40,430 bases of DNA from Deltaproteobacteria bacterium (GCA_019308745.1 JAFDHO010000016.1:21062-61491), one strand, 5' to 3'; positions 15,694 to 26,170 are shown, counted from the stretch's first letter. Made by a program: numbers and translations. The notes: a model not told the origin generated them from the letters alone.

Positions 15694-15787
15694 ACCGGTT
15701 TGTTAGGACGCTTTATAGGGCAATTATGGGACCAGGCTGCCTGGTTCACCTCCTCCGTAAGCTCGTCAAATCCATTAACAAACCGGT
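15694..15787. repeat. Nested inverted repeat between ispF and cysS
   Basis: ACCGGTTTGTTA (15694-15705) and TAACAAACCGGT (15776-15787) are perfect 12-bp inverted arms 70 bp apart. Between them ACCAGG-CTG-CCTGGT (15731-15745) is a perfect hairpin. The structure fills most of the 185-bp gap upstream of cysS. No T-box specifier or antiterminator signature is visible, so its role is unknown. Confidence 0.5.
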
Positions 15788-15843
15788 CACAATCCTGTTG
15801 ACGAAGATACATCATTCGTATGGAGAAGGTTGTTCATGCCGTT

Positions 15844-17304
15844 ATGGCTATAAGATTCTACAACACTGCTTCTCGGAAAAAGGAGGATTTCGTCTCCCTG
15901 AGGGAGGGCAAGGTCGGCATGTACGTATGTGGCGTCACGGTCTACGATCTCTGTCATATAGGCCATGCCCGCTCTGCCATCGTCTTCGATGTCCTGGCCC
16001 GCTACCTGCGAGCACGGGGATACGATGTGACCTATGTCAGGAACTTCACGGACGTGGACGACAAGATCATCCAGAGAGCAAAGGAGCTGGGAAAGGACTC
16101 CAAGGAACTCGCGGAGGAATACATAGAGGCATTCTACGAAGACATGGGAAGGCTCGGAGTGCTGAATGCGGACAAGGAACCCCGTGCTACAGAGCATGTG
16201 GATGACATGATAGAAATGATCAAGACCCTCATAGACAAAGGATATGCCTATGTCCAAGGGGGGGACGTCTATTATTCGGTGGAGACGTTCAAGGAGTATG
16301 GCAGGCTTTCGGGCAGGCGGCTGGAAGACATGAAGGCTGGCAGCAGGGTCGCTGTTGACGACAAGAAGAGGCACCCCATGGACTTTGCCCTCTGGAAGGC
16401 CGCCAAGCCGGAGGAGCCCCGGTGGCCGAGTCCCTGGGGCCCAGGCAGGCCCGGGTGGCATATGGAATGCTCCGTAATGAGCAACCACTTTCTCGGGGCC
16501 ACCTTTGATATCCATGGCGGAGGGAAAGACCTCCTGTTCCCCCACCACGAAAACGAAAGGGCCCAGTCTATCGCCGCCAATGGGGGAGAATTTGCTCGGT
16601 ACTGGATCCATAACGGCTTCGTGACCGTAGAATCGGAGAAGATGTCCAAATCCCTGGGCAATTTCTTAACAGTAAGGGATGCCCTCGAAATGTACCATCC
16701 GGAGGTGCTGCGCCTCTTTCTCCTGTCGAAACACTACCGGAGTCCCATTGATTTCTCAAAGGAGCATGTCCTGGATCTTCAATCAGGCCTCGTCCGAATC
16801 TACAGGACTATTCAAAGGATAAGGAGTATCGCCGGCACCGGATCTGAACCCGGCAGTCTACCTTCTGCCCCGCCATTGCAGAGTGAACCTCCTCCCGGCT
16901 TCCTGGAGGACTTCGTGGGGATGATGGACGACGACCTGAACACTGCAGGGGCCATCGGCCTGCTATTCGAGAAGGTCAAGGAAATGAACCGGCTGATGGA
17001 TGAGAGAGGTGCATCTATCCCCCAGGCCGACCGTGAACGGCTCGGGGAGGGTCTGGAGCAACTTCTCCTGGCGGGTAGCATCCTTGGCATCCTTGCTGAA
17101 GACCCTGACGACTTCTTCAAGGAGTTGTCAGGGCAGAGGGAAGAGATGGACCCGGAATGGATCGGCAGGCTCATAGAGGAGCGCTCCCGGGCGCGAGCGC
17201 ACAAGGATTGGGCCAGGGCCGACGAGATTCGCGACCGTCTCCGCAATATGGGGGTCGTCCTGGAAGACGGCCCCGAGGGGACAACCTGGAGACTGGATGT
17301 TTAG
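15844..17304 (+). CDS. cysS: Cysteinyl-tRNA synthetase
   Basis: Class I synthetase charging tRNA-Cys. It has the HIGH motif CHIGHARS within [19 protein letters not shown], zinc-site residues in GWHMECS and FPHHENE, and the KMSKSLGN loop; an anticodon-binding helical domain ends the protein. [16 protein letters not shown] from ATG 15844 matches the usual N-terminus (486 residues). An in-frame ATG at 15820 would add eight residues and lacks a clear ribosome site. The last 8 bp overlap uvrB. Confidence 0.96.
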   Translation: MAIRFYNTASRKKEDFVSLREGKVGMYVCGVTVYDLCHIGHARSAIVFDVLARYLRARGYDVTYVRNFTDVDDKIIQRAKELGKDSKELAEEYIEAFYEDMGRLGVLNADKEPRATEHVDDMIEMIKTLIDKGYAYVQGGDVYYSVETFKEYGRLSGRRLEDMKAGSRVAVDDKKRHPMDFALWKAAKPEEPRWPSPWGPGRPGWHMECSVMSNHFLGATFDIHGGGKDLLFPHHENERAQSIAANGGEFARYWIHNGFVTVESEKMSKSLGNFLTVRDALEMYHPEVLRLFLLSKHYRSPIDFSKEHVLDLQSGLVRIYRTIQRIRSIAGTGSEPGSLPSAPPLQSEPPPGFLEDFVGMMDDDLNTAGAIGLLFEKVKEMNRLMDERGASIPQADRERLGEGLEQLLLAGSILGILAEDPDDFFKELSGQREEMDPEWIGRLIEERSRARAHKDWARADEIRDRLRNMGVVLEDGPEGTTWRLDV

Positions 17305-19285
17305 ACTGGTCTCAGACCTCGAACCCTGTGGTGATCAACCCGGGGCCATCCAAACCCTCTCAGATGGTATCCGCAGGGGCCTGAAGCACCTGGTCTTACT
17401 CGGGGTAACCGGCTCGGGCAAGACCTTTACCATGGCCCAGGTGATCGCCCAGGTCCAAAAACCCACCCTTATTGTGGCTCCCAACAAGACATTGGCTGCC
17501 CAGCTTTACGGGGAGCTCCGCAACTTCTTCCCCCATAATGCGGTGGAATACTTTGTGAGTTACTACGACTATTACCAGCCCGAGGCGTACATCCCCCAGT
17601 CCGATACTTACATACAGAAGGATGCCCACATCAACGAACAGATTGACAAGATGCGGCATTCTGCGACGCGTTCCCTCCTGGATCGAGATGATGTCATCAT
17701 CGTGGCGAGTGTATCCTGCATCTACGGCCTGGGCTCCCCTGAGGCCTACCATAACATGCTCCTTTATCTGGAAAGGGGTGAAGAGCATTCCCGGGAAGAT
17801 GCCCTGAAGAAACTGGTGGAGATACACTATGAGCGAGGGGATTATGATTTCTCGAGAGGCCGTTTCCGTGCCCGGGGCGATGTCCTGGACATCTATCCTG
17901 TTCACGAAGAAGACCGGGCGGTACGCGTAAACTTCTTCGGCGATTACATAGAATCCATCCAGGAGATAGACCCCCTGACGGGCAAGGCCCTGCGTGAGCT
18001 GAGCCGCATCACCATTTACCCCGCAACCCACTACGTTACGACCGTGGATATCAGGGAACGGGCGATCCGCAATATCAAAGAGGAACTCGGTGAAAGGGTG
18101 CAGTACTTCCGCGGGAAGAACAAGTTCATCGAGGCCCAAAGGATCGAGGAGAGGACCCTCTTTGACTTGGAGATGATGCTGGAGTTGGGTTACTGTCACG
18201 GCATCGAAAATTACTCCAGACACCTGACGGGAAGGGCCCCTGGCGAACCCCCTCCCACTCTCCTTGATTATTTTCCCGAGGATTTTCTCGTCATCATTGA
18301 CGAGAGCCATATCACCGTCCCCCAGCTAAACGGCATGTACAATGGAGACCGCTCCAGGAAGCAGACCCTGGTTGATTACGGATTTCGCCTCCCCTCCGCC
18401 CTGGACAATCGTCCTTTGAAGTTCGAGGAATTCGAGGAAAAGGTCAATCAGGTCATTTATGTTTCCGCAACGCCCGGACCCTACGAGCTTGAAAAATGCG
18501 AACTGCTTGCCGAACAGATCATCAGGCCCACCGGGCTTGCAGACCCCGAGATCATTGTTCGACCTGCCGCCAACCAGGTAGATGAGTTGCTGGGATGGAT
18601 CCGGGACAGGGTCGAGCGAAGGGAAAGGGTCCTTGTCACGACCCTCACGAAGAGCCTCGCCGAGGACCTCACCGATTATTACTCGGACCTGGGGATCAAG
18701 GTTCGCTATCTCCATTCAGACATCAAGACAATAGAAAGGATGTCTATCATAAAGGATCTCAGGCTCGGAGTGTTCGATGTCCTTGTCGGTATCAACTTGC
18801 TGAGGGAAGGACTCGACCTCCCCGAGGTATCTCTTGTGGCCATCCTCGATGCGGACAAGGAAGGTTTTCTGCGATCTGAGAGATCCCTGATCCAGACCTG
18901 CGGAAGGGCCGCACGCAATATCAACGGGACAGTCATTCTCTATGCGGACAATATCACGGGCTCCATGAGGAGGGCCATCCAGGAAAGCAATCGCCGGCGC
19001 CATATCCAATTGGAATACAACAGGACCCACGGTATCACGCCCGCGTCCATCAAGAAGAACATCGATGATGTGCTCGCATCGCCCTATGAGGCGGATTACC
19101 TGACCGTGCCCGTCATGGCCGAAGAGGAAATACCCTATCTCCCGCCGGAGGTGATTCAAGAGAAGATCCAGGAGCTCGAGGAACGGATGAAGCGAGCTGC
19201 CAAGGACCTTGAGTTCGAAGAGGCTGCCCGGTACAGGGACGAAATAAGTACCTTGAAGAAGGTGGAGTTGGAGGTATGGGACTAG
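17297..19285 (+). CDS. uvrB: Excinuclease ABC subunit B
   Basis: Damage-verifying helicase of nucleotide excision repair, loaded by UvrA and recruiting UvrC. The 662-residue product shows Walker [10 protein letters not shown] near residues 39-47, the beta-hairpin region [22 protein letters not shown] as the Walker B box, [11 protein letters not shown]-like motif III (here [11 protein letters not shown]), and the C-terminal UVR motif ([20 protein letters not shown]) that contacts UvrC. It begins 8 bp inside cysS and ends overlapping fdhD by 4 bp on the opposite strand, leaving no room for a terminator. Confidence 0.98.
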   Translation: MFRLVSDLEPCGDQPGAIQTLSDGIRRGLKHLVLLGVTGSGKTFTMAQVIAQVQKPTLIVAPNKTLAAQLYGELRNFFPHNAVEYFVSYYDYYQPEAYIPQSDTYIQKDAHINEQIDKMRHSATRSLLDRDDVIIVASVSCIYGLGSPEAYHNMLLYLERGEEHSREDALKKLVEIHYERGDYDFSRGRFRARGDVLDIYPVHEEDRAVRVNFFGDYIESIQEIDPLTGKALRELSRITIYPATHYVTTVDIRERAIRNIKEELGERVQYFRGKNKFIEAQRIEERTLFDLEMMLELGYCHGIENYSRHLTGRAPGEPPPTLLDYFPEDFLVIIDESHITVPQLNGMYNGDRSRKQTLVDYGFRLPSALDNRPLKFEEFEEKVNQVIYVSATPGPYELEKCELLAEQIIRPTGLADPEIIVRPAANQVDELLGWIRDRVERRERVLVTTLTKSLAEDLTDYYSDLGIKVRYLHSDIKTIERMSIIKDLRLGVFDVLVGINLLREGLDLPEVSLVAILDADKEGFLRSERSLIQTCGRAARNINGTVILYADNITGSMRRAIQESNRRRHIQLEYNRTHGITPASIKKNIDDVLASPYEADYLTVPVMAEEEIPYLPPEVIQEKIQELEERMKRAAKDLEFEEAARYRDEISTLKKVELEVWD

Positions 19286-20151
19286 GCTATCTCTATCCTG
19301 TGTCCATGGGTATAGACGTTCATGCGGCCACCCCTCAGATAGCCGATCAGGGTCAATCCCCTGTCCTCTGCAAGCTCTACCGCCATGGAAGTAGGCGCCG
19401 ATAGCGTAGCGATCACGGGTATCTCGACTCGGATAGCCTTCATTGCCATCTCATAGCTCGCCCTTCCCGACGTTACAAGCATCTTGTCTCCCAGTGGGAT
19501 CTTCCGCAGGAAGCAATAGCCGATGACCTTGTCCACGGCGTTGTGTCTGCCGATATCCTCCGCCTGGTGTACCGGGCTTCCGTCCCCAAGGAAGATGGCA
19601 GCGGAATGGGTCCCGCCCACCTTGTGATGCACCTTTTGCAGCTCTCTCATGGCCTTTCCCAGGCGGAGCAGGACCGTGGAGGAAACGGAAAAGCCATCGG
19701 ACAGGAAGGGCAGGGAATCACTGATGGCGGATACGTCTGCGGCCCCGCACCCGGAACGAATTAACCTGACCATGTCATTTCCCTCAGGGGGGGCGAATCC
19801 ACCATCCGCGACCATGACCTCCACCCTGTTTCGGGACTCGGGAGGCCCCCCGTCCTCTGGTTGCTCTCCCGGCGCGGGGTGCCCTAACCCGCAATGGTGG
19901 ATCAATAGGATGTCCCGTACTCTCCGAACATATCCTTCACTGATGCAAAAACCTGCCACCAACTCCTTTTCCTGGCCGGGCATCCTCATCAAGACAGCGA
20001 TTCTGTGGCCGTTGATGAGAATCTCAAGGGGCTCTTCCATGAGAACCACGTCATCGACCTTTTGTACCTGGCTGCGCCGGATTCTTCGAATGGGCCATGT
20101 GATATTGGGGCTATCTTTTTGCAGTTTATAGCTAATTCCGGTATTCAGCAT
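19282..20151 (-). CDS. fdhD: Formate dehydrogenase accessory sulfurtransferase FdhD
   Basis: FdhD passes sulfur from IscS to the molybdenum/tungsten bis-MGD cofactor of formate dehydrogenases. The 289-residue product has [54 protein letters not shown], and [15 protein letters not shown], all diagnostic. The persulfide loop usually written CGxCG reads SGCGAAD, so only one of the two cysteines is kept. A single-cysteine loop may be a lineage variant. No formate dehydrogenase is in the window; the neighbouring molybdenum hydroxylase pair is of another cofactor type. Confidence 0.93.
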   Translation of the reverse strand: MLNTGISYKLQKDSPNITWPIRRIRRSQVQKVDDVVLMEEPLEILINGHRIAVLMRMPGQEKELVAGFCISEGYVRRVRDILLIHHCGLGHPAPGEQPEDGGPPESRNRVEVMVADGGFAPPEGNDMVRLIRSGCGAADVSAISDSLPFLSDGFSVSSTVLLRLGKAMRELQKVHHKVGGTHSAAIFLGDGSPVHQAEDIGRHNAVDKVIGYCFLRKIPLGDKMLVTSGRASYEMAMKAIRVEIPVIATLSAPTSMAVELAEDRGLTLIGYLRGGRMNVYTHGHRIEIA

Positions 20152-20229
20152 ATCTTTCTCATCTACCCTATCAGACCGTTTTGAAAGAATTTTACAATAA
20201 AATGATCACCAAGAACAGCGATATTTTCC

Positions 20230-20256
20230 TTGACACATCAGGTGGTTTGATATTAT
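20230..20256 (+). promoter_or_regulatory. Possible promoter for the molybdenum hydroxylase operon
   Basis: TTGACA (20230-20235) and TATTAT (20251-20256) are spaced 15 bases, shorter than ideal. It faces the iorA-like gene 370 bp downstream. The rest of 20152-20624 is AT-rich, then GC-mixed, with no gene I can support. Confidence 0.35.
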
Positions 20257-20624
20257 TCGAGATAAATAATGCTCATTTCCTACTCATGGAGTAGAATTCT
20301 AACTGTGGATTCATCGTTCGATACGAAGGTAATGAGAAAAAGATCCCACGGTTTCCGTTAAGCAGGCCTCTTGAGGGTGATTATCCCCTTTGCGGCCTTT
20401 TCTTGCGCTTTTTATCAATCTAGGAATCCAAAAGCTCATTTAGACACTCCATTTTTTCGGGAATAACCCGGTGTATATGACCCTTGGTCTGGGGATGCCC
20501 TTTTTGAAAGCCTTTGGGCCTTTTCCTTTCTTGACGTCTGACCTGACTGAGAAGAGAGTGCCGACTTCGGTGCTTTTGAGTGCACAGTTGATTGTAAGGA
20601 CCCAATTAAAGAAAGGAGGGAATT

Positions 20625-21083
20625 ATGGTTTCTCTTAATGTCAACGGGAAGGTGTATCGGGTGGACGCCCCTGAGGATGTCCCATTGCTGTGGGTCCTCA
20701 GGGATTACCTGAAACTACCCGGCACCAAGTACGGTTGCGGTATTGGGGCATGTGGCTCATGCACCGTGCACATCGACGGCAAGGCCGAGCGGTCCTGCTC
20801 AGTGACCGTGGGGGAAGTGGAAGGCCAAAAGATCACCACCATAGAAGGGCTCCCTGAGGATCATCCTGTCAAGAGGGCCTGGATCGAAGAGCAGGTGGTC
20901 CAGTGCGGATTCTGCCAGCCTGGGATCATCATGCAGGTTGCATCTCTCCTTGGAGAATCCCCGAACCCAGATCCAGAGGAGATTATCGAATCCATGGACG
21001 ACGTGATCTGCCGCTGCGGCACCTATCCCCGCATCAAGCAGGGTATCCGAAGGGCCGTCCAGATCATGAGAAAGGAGGGGTGA
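20625..21083 (+). CDS. (2Fe-2S)-binding small subunit of a molybdenum hydroxylase, isoquinoline oxidoreductase type
   Basis: Electron-transfer subunit of the xanthine oxidase family, 152 residues. The N-terminal plant-type ferredoxin cluster ligands lie in KYGCGIGACGSCTVHIDG with a further Cys in AERSCS. The second cluster sits in the helical domain: VQCGFCQPGIIM and DDVICRCGTYPRI. ITTIEGLPEDHPV is typical of IorA-like proteins. A strong AAAGGAGG site precedes the ATG. Its stop overlaps the start of the catalytic subunit gene. The substrate cannot be read from sequence; aldehydes or N-heterocycles are typical of the family. Confidence 0.93.
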   Translation: MVSLNVNGKVYRVDAPEDVPLLWVLRDYLKLPGTKYGCGIGACGSCTVHIDGKAERSCSVTVGEVEGQKITTIEGLPEDHPVKRAWIEEQVVQCGFCQPGIIMQVASLLGESPNPDPEEIIESMDDVICRCGTYPRIKQGIRRAVQIMRKEG

Positions 21084-23293
21084 TGACCATGAAGACATCC
21101 ATATCCCGTCGCGAATTCTTGAAAGGTTCCCTGGCGGCAACAGGGCTTACCATTGCTGCCTCCGTAACCCCATTTGGGTATAAGATCTTGAGCGCCTCTG
21201 AGATGAAGAAAGGTGCTGGTTCGAGCTTTAAGCCCAACGTGTGGGTTGAAATCACCCCTGATGACATGGTCACCCTCACCCTCGGGGCATCTGAAATGGG
21301 ACAAGGCTCGCATACATCCCTGGCCATGATCCTCGCCGACGAACTGGATGCTGACTGGGAAAAGGTGAGGATAGTGCAGGGGCCCGCCGCAAAGGAGTTT
21401 TTCAATCCCATCATGCATGCCCAAATTGCTGTTGCTAGTTCAACTGTAAGAGGTTTTTATGCGCCCTTGCGAAAAGTGGGTGCTTCGGCCAGGGCAGTCC
21501 TTCTCCAGGCTGCTTCATCTATGCTTGGAGTGCCCGGGAGTGAGTGCGAGACATCCAAGGGGATTGTCAGGCACAAAAAGACGGGTAAGAGCATGACCTA
21601 CGGGGAGCTTTGTATAAAGGCCTCCATGCTCCCGCTCCCAAAGGATCCGCAGCTCAAGAAGCATAACGACTTCAGATATATGGGCAAATATGTTCCAAGG
21701 GCGGATATCCCTGATAAAGTACAGGGGAGGGCTGTTTACGGGCATGACGTGGACCTGCCAGGGATGCTCTATGCCGTGCTCGCCCGCCCCCCGGCCTATG
21801 GGGCAAAGCCTGTCACTTTTGATGGGGCTGCCGCCGAAAAGGTAAAAGGTGTCAGCAAGGTCGTGCCAACCCCCCATGGGATTGGCGTGTGCGCGGATAC
21901 CCTCGATGCAGCATGGAAGGGCCGGGAGGCCTTGAACGTGACATGGGACAAGGGCCTGATACCCGAAATGGACACTGAATACGTGGAAAAGAGCTTAATG
22001 GGAGACCTGGATAAACCCGGATCAACCGCCGCTAATGTAGGGGATGCCAAAAAGGCCCTGACTGAGGCGTCCAAAAAGATCGAAGCCGTCTATTATGTCC
22101 CCTTTGTTGCCCACGTCACCATGGAGCCCATGAACTGTACCGCCCACGTTAAGAAGGATAGCTGTGACGTATGGGTCCCCACACAGGCACAGACGGTTTC
22201 ACAAATCCTTGCTTCGCAGGTCTCGGGCCTGCCGCAAGAGAAGGTCAACATTCATACCACATACCTTGGCGGAGGCCTCGGCAGGCGCGCACGCCCGGAT
22301 TTCGTGATTGAGGCTGTGCTGCTCTCGAAGGCCGCGGGAAGGCCGGTAAAGGTCTTCTGGACCAGGGAAGAGGACATAAAGTATGATGCCTTTCGGGCTG
22401 CCATGGCCCACCGTATCCAGGCCGGTCTGGACAGCAGGGGCCGTTTGACAGCCTGGAGCCACAAGGCGGTGAGCGGTTCTATTTTGAAGGACATCAACCC
22501 GAAAGCAATCCAAAACGGGGTGGACATGATGAGCCTCTGGGGGCTCCTGGATTTTCCAAATTCCCCCAACAAGAACCGGATAATGTACGAGATACCCAAC
22601 TTTTTCGTCGAATTCCTGCTTTCTGACCTACCTATCCCGGTGTGCCCGTGGAGGTCTGTGCAAAACGGGCCGAATGCCTTTGTCATCGAGTCCTTTGTGG
22701 ATGAGCTGGCCCACGCCGCGGGCAGGGATCCCCTGGAGTTTCGCCTCTCGCTCCTTAAGAACAACAAGCGGACGCACCGGGTCCTTGAAAAGGTTGCCGA
22801 GGAGGCGGGATGGGGTAAACCGGGCATTGGCGATGGGCGCGGCATCGCCCAGCACACCTGTTTCGGGACCTATACCGCACAGGTAGCAGACGTCTCCGTG
22901 GACCGAAAGACCGGGGAAATCAAGGTCCACAGGGTCGTGGCGGCCATCGACTGCGGCCCGGCGGTTAATCCTGACAATATCAAGGCCCAGGTCATGGGGG
23001 CCATCGTCATGGGGCTCAGCACGGTACTCAAAGAGGAGATCCAGTTCGCTGATGGCGGGGTGTCTTCAGAGAATTTCGAGGATTATGATGTTCTCAGGGT
23101 GAGCGAGACCCCGGAAATCCAGGTCCACATCGTTGACAGCGACGACCAAATCGGCGGAATCGGGGAACCTGGCTTACCCGCTACTGCCCCTGCTGTGGCC
23201 AATGCGGTCTTCGATGCGACTGGCGTCCGATTCAGGCGCATTCCCCTGACGCCCGAAAGGGTCCTCGCAGGCCTCAAGGGTAAACAGGTCTAA
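21083..23293 (+). CDS. Molybdopterin-binding catalytic subunit, isoquinoline oxidoreductase beta type, Tat-exported
   Basis: Large subunit of a Mo-hydroxylase, 736 residues from ATG 21083 (ATG 21089 is equally well placed behind AAAGGAGG at 21071-21078). The N-terminus carries a twin-arginine signal, SISRREFLKGSLAATG, so the folded enzyme should be exported to the periplasm, probably with its small subunit as a hitchhiker. Family blocks: VTLTLGASEMGQGSHTSLAMI, GRAVYGHDVDLPGMLYAV, MEPMNCTAHV, TYLGGGLGRRA, and GIGEPGLPATAPAVANAV with the catalytic Glu. The translational overlap with the 2Fe-2S subunit indicates a two-subunit enzyme. No membrane or cytochrome partner is adjacent. Confidence 0.93.
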   Translation: MTMKTSISRREFLKGSLAATGLTIAASVTPFGYKILSASEMKKGAGSSFKPNVWVEITPDDMVTLTLGASEMGQGSHTSLAMILADELDADWEKVRIVQGPAAKEFFNPIMHAQIAVASSTVRGFYAPLRKVGASARAVLLQAASSMLGVPGSECETSKGIVRHKKTGKSMTYGELCIKASMLPLPKDPQLKKHNDFRYMGKYVPRADIPDKVQGRAVYGHDVDLPGMLYAVLARPPAYGAKPVTFDGAAAEKVKGVSKVVPTPHGIGVCADTLDAAWKGREALNVTWDKGLIPEMDTEYVEKSLMGDLDKPGSTAANVGDAKKALTEASKKIEAVYYVPFVAHVTMEPMNCTAHVKKDSCDVWVPTQAQTVSQILASQVSGLPQEKVNIHTTYLGGGLGRRARPDFVIEAVLLSKAAGRPVKVFWTREEDIKYDAFRAAMAHRIQAGLDSRGRLTAWSHKAVSGSILKDINPKAIQNGVDMMSLWGLLDFPNSPNKNRIMYEIPNFFVEFLLSDLPIPVCPWRSVQNGPNAFVIESFVDELAHAAGRDPLEFRLSLLKNNKRTHRVLEKVAEEAGWGKPGIGDGRGIAQHTCFGTYTAQVADVSVDRKTGEIKVHRVVAAIDCGPAVNPDNIKAQVMGAIVMGLSTVLKEEIQFADGGVSSENFEDYDVLRVSETPEIQVHIVDSDDQIGGIGEPGLPATAPAVANAVFDATGVRFRRIPLTPERVLAGLKGKQV

Positions 23294-23310
23294 AATCCTC
23301 ATTAAACATG

Positions 23311-23343
23311 AAGGGGGGGCACCTCCGTGTGAGATGCCCCCTT
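23311..23343. terminator. Stem-loop between convergent genes
   Basis: An AAGGGGG(GG)CA arm and TGCCCCCTT arm pair around a 13-base loop, located 17 bp after the Mo-hydroxylase stop and 10 bp before the asmA-like stop. It probably ends transcription from both sides. Confidence 0.55.
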
Positions 23344-23353
23344 GCCTCCTAGG

Positions 23354-25372
23354 CTACTTTCCGAAGGGGAGACCCTTCAAGAATCCCTTCGCCTTCTCTT
23401 CCAGTTCTTTGAGGGGCGCCTGTTGTTCGCCTTGACCCTCCAGTAGCTCCGCCGGCCCTAGACGCTTCTTGAGCTCCTTTTCCATGACACCCCTGAGGTC
23501 TGGCCGGAACGTGGGCCTGGAGAACGTGCCGCTCACCAGCACGGGTACGGTGATGCCTTTACGGTCCACTATGTCACCCTGCCCCTTTAATGTCCCAACG
23601 AACCTGGGCTCCACCCTGAAATCCAGTGTCTCCTTTACCAGGTCGGCCCTTCCCTTTGCCAGGACCCTTAGCAACGGGCCCATCAAGCGGGTATCGCTTG
23701 TCTTCACAACGCCGTCGGTTATGGTGAACGGCATGGTAAGCTCCGTAAAATCCGTCTTCGGCTTCTCCGCTGCCTGCTCCCCGAGGCCGAAGGCTGACTT
23801 GACATTTCTGGCCATCCCGGCAAGATCAATCCCCACGACTGCACCATCCTTGAAAAGCAGGTTACCCTTTCCGTTGAGGGAGCCTTTGATCCTCTCAGGG
23901 TCATCTCCGACCATGCGGATGCCCAGGTCGGCTTTCAGGGTCCCCTCGATGATGTCCTTTTCTATGAAATCCTTGAGAAAGGCCCCGGCCTTAATCCCCT
24001 CGGCATGAAGAGTCGTCTCGCTTACCGGGCTTTTACCCTGAAAGTTGAATTTCCCAACTACGTTCATAGCCCCCCCATACAGGTTCAAGTCCAGGGGGTC
24101 CAGCCTGAAGACCCCATTTCTTCCCCGGATCTTCAGCTTGATCTTCTCCGCCCTTATGTCCTTGACCTTGAGTTTCCCCGCATAGATGGTGCCGTCCAGG
24201 ATCAACCTGCGTAGTGGTCCGTAGTCGACCTTCTTCTTTTTCCCCTCCCTGTTCCGGCCTTCCGTGCCTTTGCCGGCGCCCTTCTTCTTTTCTTTGTTTG
24301 GAGGCAGATATCTGTCCAGGTCGATTTGGTCCAGATTGAGATCAAATGCTATGTTGGGCTTTTCCATCTCTTTTGCCCTCAGAAGAAAGGCGAGCCTTGA
24401 TTGGTCGACGACCAGAGTGCCCTCTGAAATGGAGATCTCTCCGCGGCCCCCTTTCAGCTTCGCCTTGAGGCTAACGCTTTTCAAGGCCCCAGGATCGGCG
24501 GTAGAAAGGGGCAACTTCGTTCCCAGGGACTCAGCCAGTTCTCTGGGTGAGAAGGGGGCGATCTCCAGGTCCACATCGATCCCCGGTGCGACCGCCGGGT
24601 TTACGATCTTTCCCTTCACTCTCAGATCCAGTTTGTCAAGGGCCTTCATGGCCAGGTCCAGAGGAAAATCACCCTTCCCTGGTTCCCTTCCCAGGGGCCC
24701 CAGGACGCCCTCCAGTGAAACCGGCTGGCCGTCCATCTTGGCTGAAAAGGAGAGCCGGAAGGGCCGTTCCAGGGAGACGTCCTTCAAGGTCAAGGTAATA
24801 TCCGAAATCTCTTTGCGCCCTCCCTTCACATCATCGATCCAGAGGATCGTGCCGTCCTTGATAGTAAAATCTCCCACGGCCAGGGCCTTTATTGGAAGGC
24901 CTTTCCCGGGCCCGGCCTTGGAGGGCTCTTCTTTCTCGCGCCTTTCCCCGGCCCCTATTTCCCCTTCATGCCTCCCAAGCCCTTCCCAGCTTGTCCTGCC
25001 GTCCCCGCGTCTTTCCAGTGCGACACGCGCTCCGGTAAGAAGGAACCTCTTTACCTGGATGTCCTTGAAGATGAGAGGAATGAGTTTCACCCTGACCTCA
25101 AAGGATTGGATCTCGAGGAAATCCCTTTCCTTGAAGCCTTCGGGGTTCCCTAAGTGCAGGTCCGAAAGGGAGACACCGGCCCAGGGAAACAGGGAAAGCT
25201 CCATGTCACCTCCTAACCTGAAAGGCCGGCCCGTAGCCTCTGCCACCTTTTTTTCTATCCTGGGTTTGTAGTCCTGGATATCAATGAACCGGGGTATGAT
25301 GACAAGTGCGAGAATGACGAGAACGACCAGCCCCCCGAGCAGGATCCCGATCCATCTAGCGGCCTTTTTCAT
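23354..25372 (-). CDS. AsmA-family protein
   Basis: A large inner-membrane-anchored periplasmic protein of 672 residues. One N-terminal transmembrane segment (IGILLGGLVVLVILALVII) is followed by the AsmA start region, KPRIEKKVAEATGRPFRLGGDMELSLFPW, and a long repetitive beta-rich body. Near the C-terminus, LKADLGIRMVG, LNGKGNLLFKDGAVVGIDLA and RVEPRFVGTLKGQG are AsmA-2-type sequences. The family is linked to outer-membrane lipid transport and assembly. ATG 25372 is chosen because GAGGAGG lies just upstream. Convergent with the Mo-hydroxylase operon. Confidence 0.88.
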   Translation of the reverse strand: MKKAARWIGILLGGLVVLVILALVIIPRFIDIQDYKPRIEKKVAEATGRPFRLGGDMELSLFPWAGVSLSDLHLGNPEGFKERDFLEIQSFEVRVKLIPLIFKDIQVKRFLLTGARVALERRGDGRTSWEGLGRHEGEIGAGERREKEEPSKAGPGKGLPIKALAVGDFTIKDGTILWIDDVKGGRKEISDITLTLKDVSLERPFRLSFSAKMDGQPVSLEGVLGPLGREPGKGDFPLDLAMKALDKLDLRVKGKIVNPAVAPGIDVDLEIAPFSPRELAESLGTKLPLSTADPGALKSVSLKAKLKGGRGEISISEGTLVVDQSRLAFLLRAKEMEKPNIAFDLNLDQIDLDRYLPPNKEKKKGAGKGTEGRNREGKKKKVDYGPLRRLILDGTIYAGKLKVKDIRAEKIKLKIRGRNGVFRLDPLDLNLYGGAMNVVGKFNFQGKSPVSETTLHAEGIKAGAFLKDFIEKDIIEGTLKADLGIRMVGDDPERIKGSLNGKGNLLFKDGAVVGIDLAGMARNVKSAFGLGEQAAEKPKTDFTELTMPFTITDGVVKTSDTRLMGPLLRVLAKGRADLVKETLDFRVEPRFVGTLKGQGDIVDRKGITVPVLVSGTFSRPTFRPDLRGVMEKELKKRLGPAELLEGQGEQQAPLKELEEKAKGFLKGLPFGK

Positions 25373-25515
25373 TTCTGCCTCCTCGTAATCGATTGCCACC
25401 TTAATCAAGTCTTGATGGCTTCGTCAAAAGTCCATCTCCCCATCAAGACGGGATCTAAGGAGTGGCCATCCGCAAGAATCCCATTCTGACTCCTCGATTC
25501 CTCACCGGGATATCG

Positions 25516-25608
25516 CGGGGCAGCCTTTGGCCTCTGACTCCCCATCATTGAGAGCAAGGCCCAAGGTTCGCAAAGCACCCCATAATTGTCAGGCTTCGGG
25601 CAACAGCC
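25516..25608 (-). repeat. Possible degenerate copy of the GGCTGTTGCCC repeat
   Basis: On the minus strand this begins GGCTGTTGCCCGAAGC (25593-25608), the same end as the 29.4- and 36.3-kb copies, followed by a loosely similar AT/GG-rich stretch. The far end is poorly matched. No gene is supported in 25373-25644. Confidence 0.35.
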
Positions 25609-25644
25609 CGCAGGGCGTAAGATGACCACCCACTCCTCCTCCAG

Positions 25645-26127
25645 CTACACGTCCAGGATTTCGGCCTTCCCTGTATCAGTGTTGTACATGGCCAGGGTGC
25701 TCCTCCCGAACCGCCCCATGACCTCGCCGGGATTGATCAGGAGAGCCCCGTCCTCCCTTATGTTCGGGGTGTGGTCATGACCATAGAACACTGTAGCATA
25801 CTTCCCCGACTTTGCAACAGGCCCGGCGATCTGGGGATAATGGGTGATCGCGATCATCATTCCTCCAAGATCGACCTCTCCGAAGTCCCCGTGCAAGACA
25901 ACATGCCCCCCGTTGCCTGCATTCTTGGTCAGGAGCCACTTGTCCCCGTCATTGTTCCCCCACACCGCATGGATCTGCCCTCTGAAACCGTCGCTCATCT
26001 GTTTCAGGGTGAAGGGCGCGCAAAAATCACCGCAGAAGATGAGCACCTCAGCGGAGCCAGCTTTCTTGAGAGCCTCCTCAAGCTTCCAGATATTATCGTG
26101 AATGTCAGACATCGCAGCAACCAGCAT
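25645..26127 (-). CDS. MJ0936/YfcE-type metallophosphoesterase
   Basis: A calcineurin-like phosphodiesterase of 160 residues. Metal-ligand motifs are visible in order: SDIHDN, FCGDFCAPF, VWGNNDGD, ITHYPQ, and YGHDHTPNI, followed by LINPGE. YfcE-like enzymes are two-metal cytoplasmic phosphodiesterases, generally active on artificial substrates; the natural substrate here is unknown. ATG 26127 follows AGGGAGGG by 6 bases, so it is preferred over TTG 26148. The gene appears monocistronic, flanked by repeats on both sides. Confidence 0.9.
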   Translation of the reverse strand: MLVAAMSDIHDNIWKLEEALKKAGSAEVLIFCGDFCAPFTLKQMSDGFRGQIHAVWGNNDGDKWLLTKNAGNGGHVVLHGDFGEVDLGGMMIAITHYPQIAGPVAKSGKYATVFYGHDHTPNIREDGALLINPGEVMGRFGRSTLAMYNTDTGKAEILDV

Positions 26128-26170
26128 TTGTTTCCCTCCCTGGTTCAATCCTTCGCCCTTTCAAACATTG

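Noticed and set aside
15694-15787. Possible integron attC site or T-box leader
   Set aside because: The core triplets do not fit RYYYAAC/GTTRRRY in the right orientation, no integrase is present, and no T-box antiterminator sequence is visible.
20420-20605. A 61-residue minus-strand frame upstream of the molybdenum hydroxylase operon
   Set aside because: It starts with TTG without a ribosome site, is rich in basic residues with no family look, and lies in what is probably the operon's upstream regulatory region.
20625-23293. Carbon monoxide dehydrogenase (coxSL) assignment
   Set aside because: There is no FAD-binding medium subunit gene and the large subunit has a Tat signal and IorB-like layout, which fits the two-subunit isoquinoline oxidoreductase type better.
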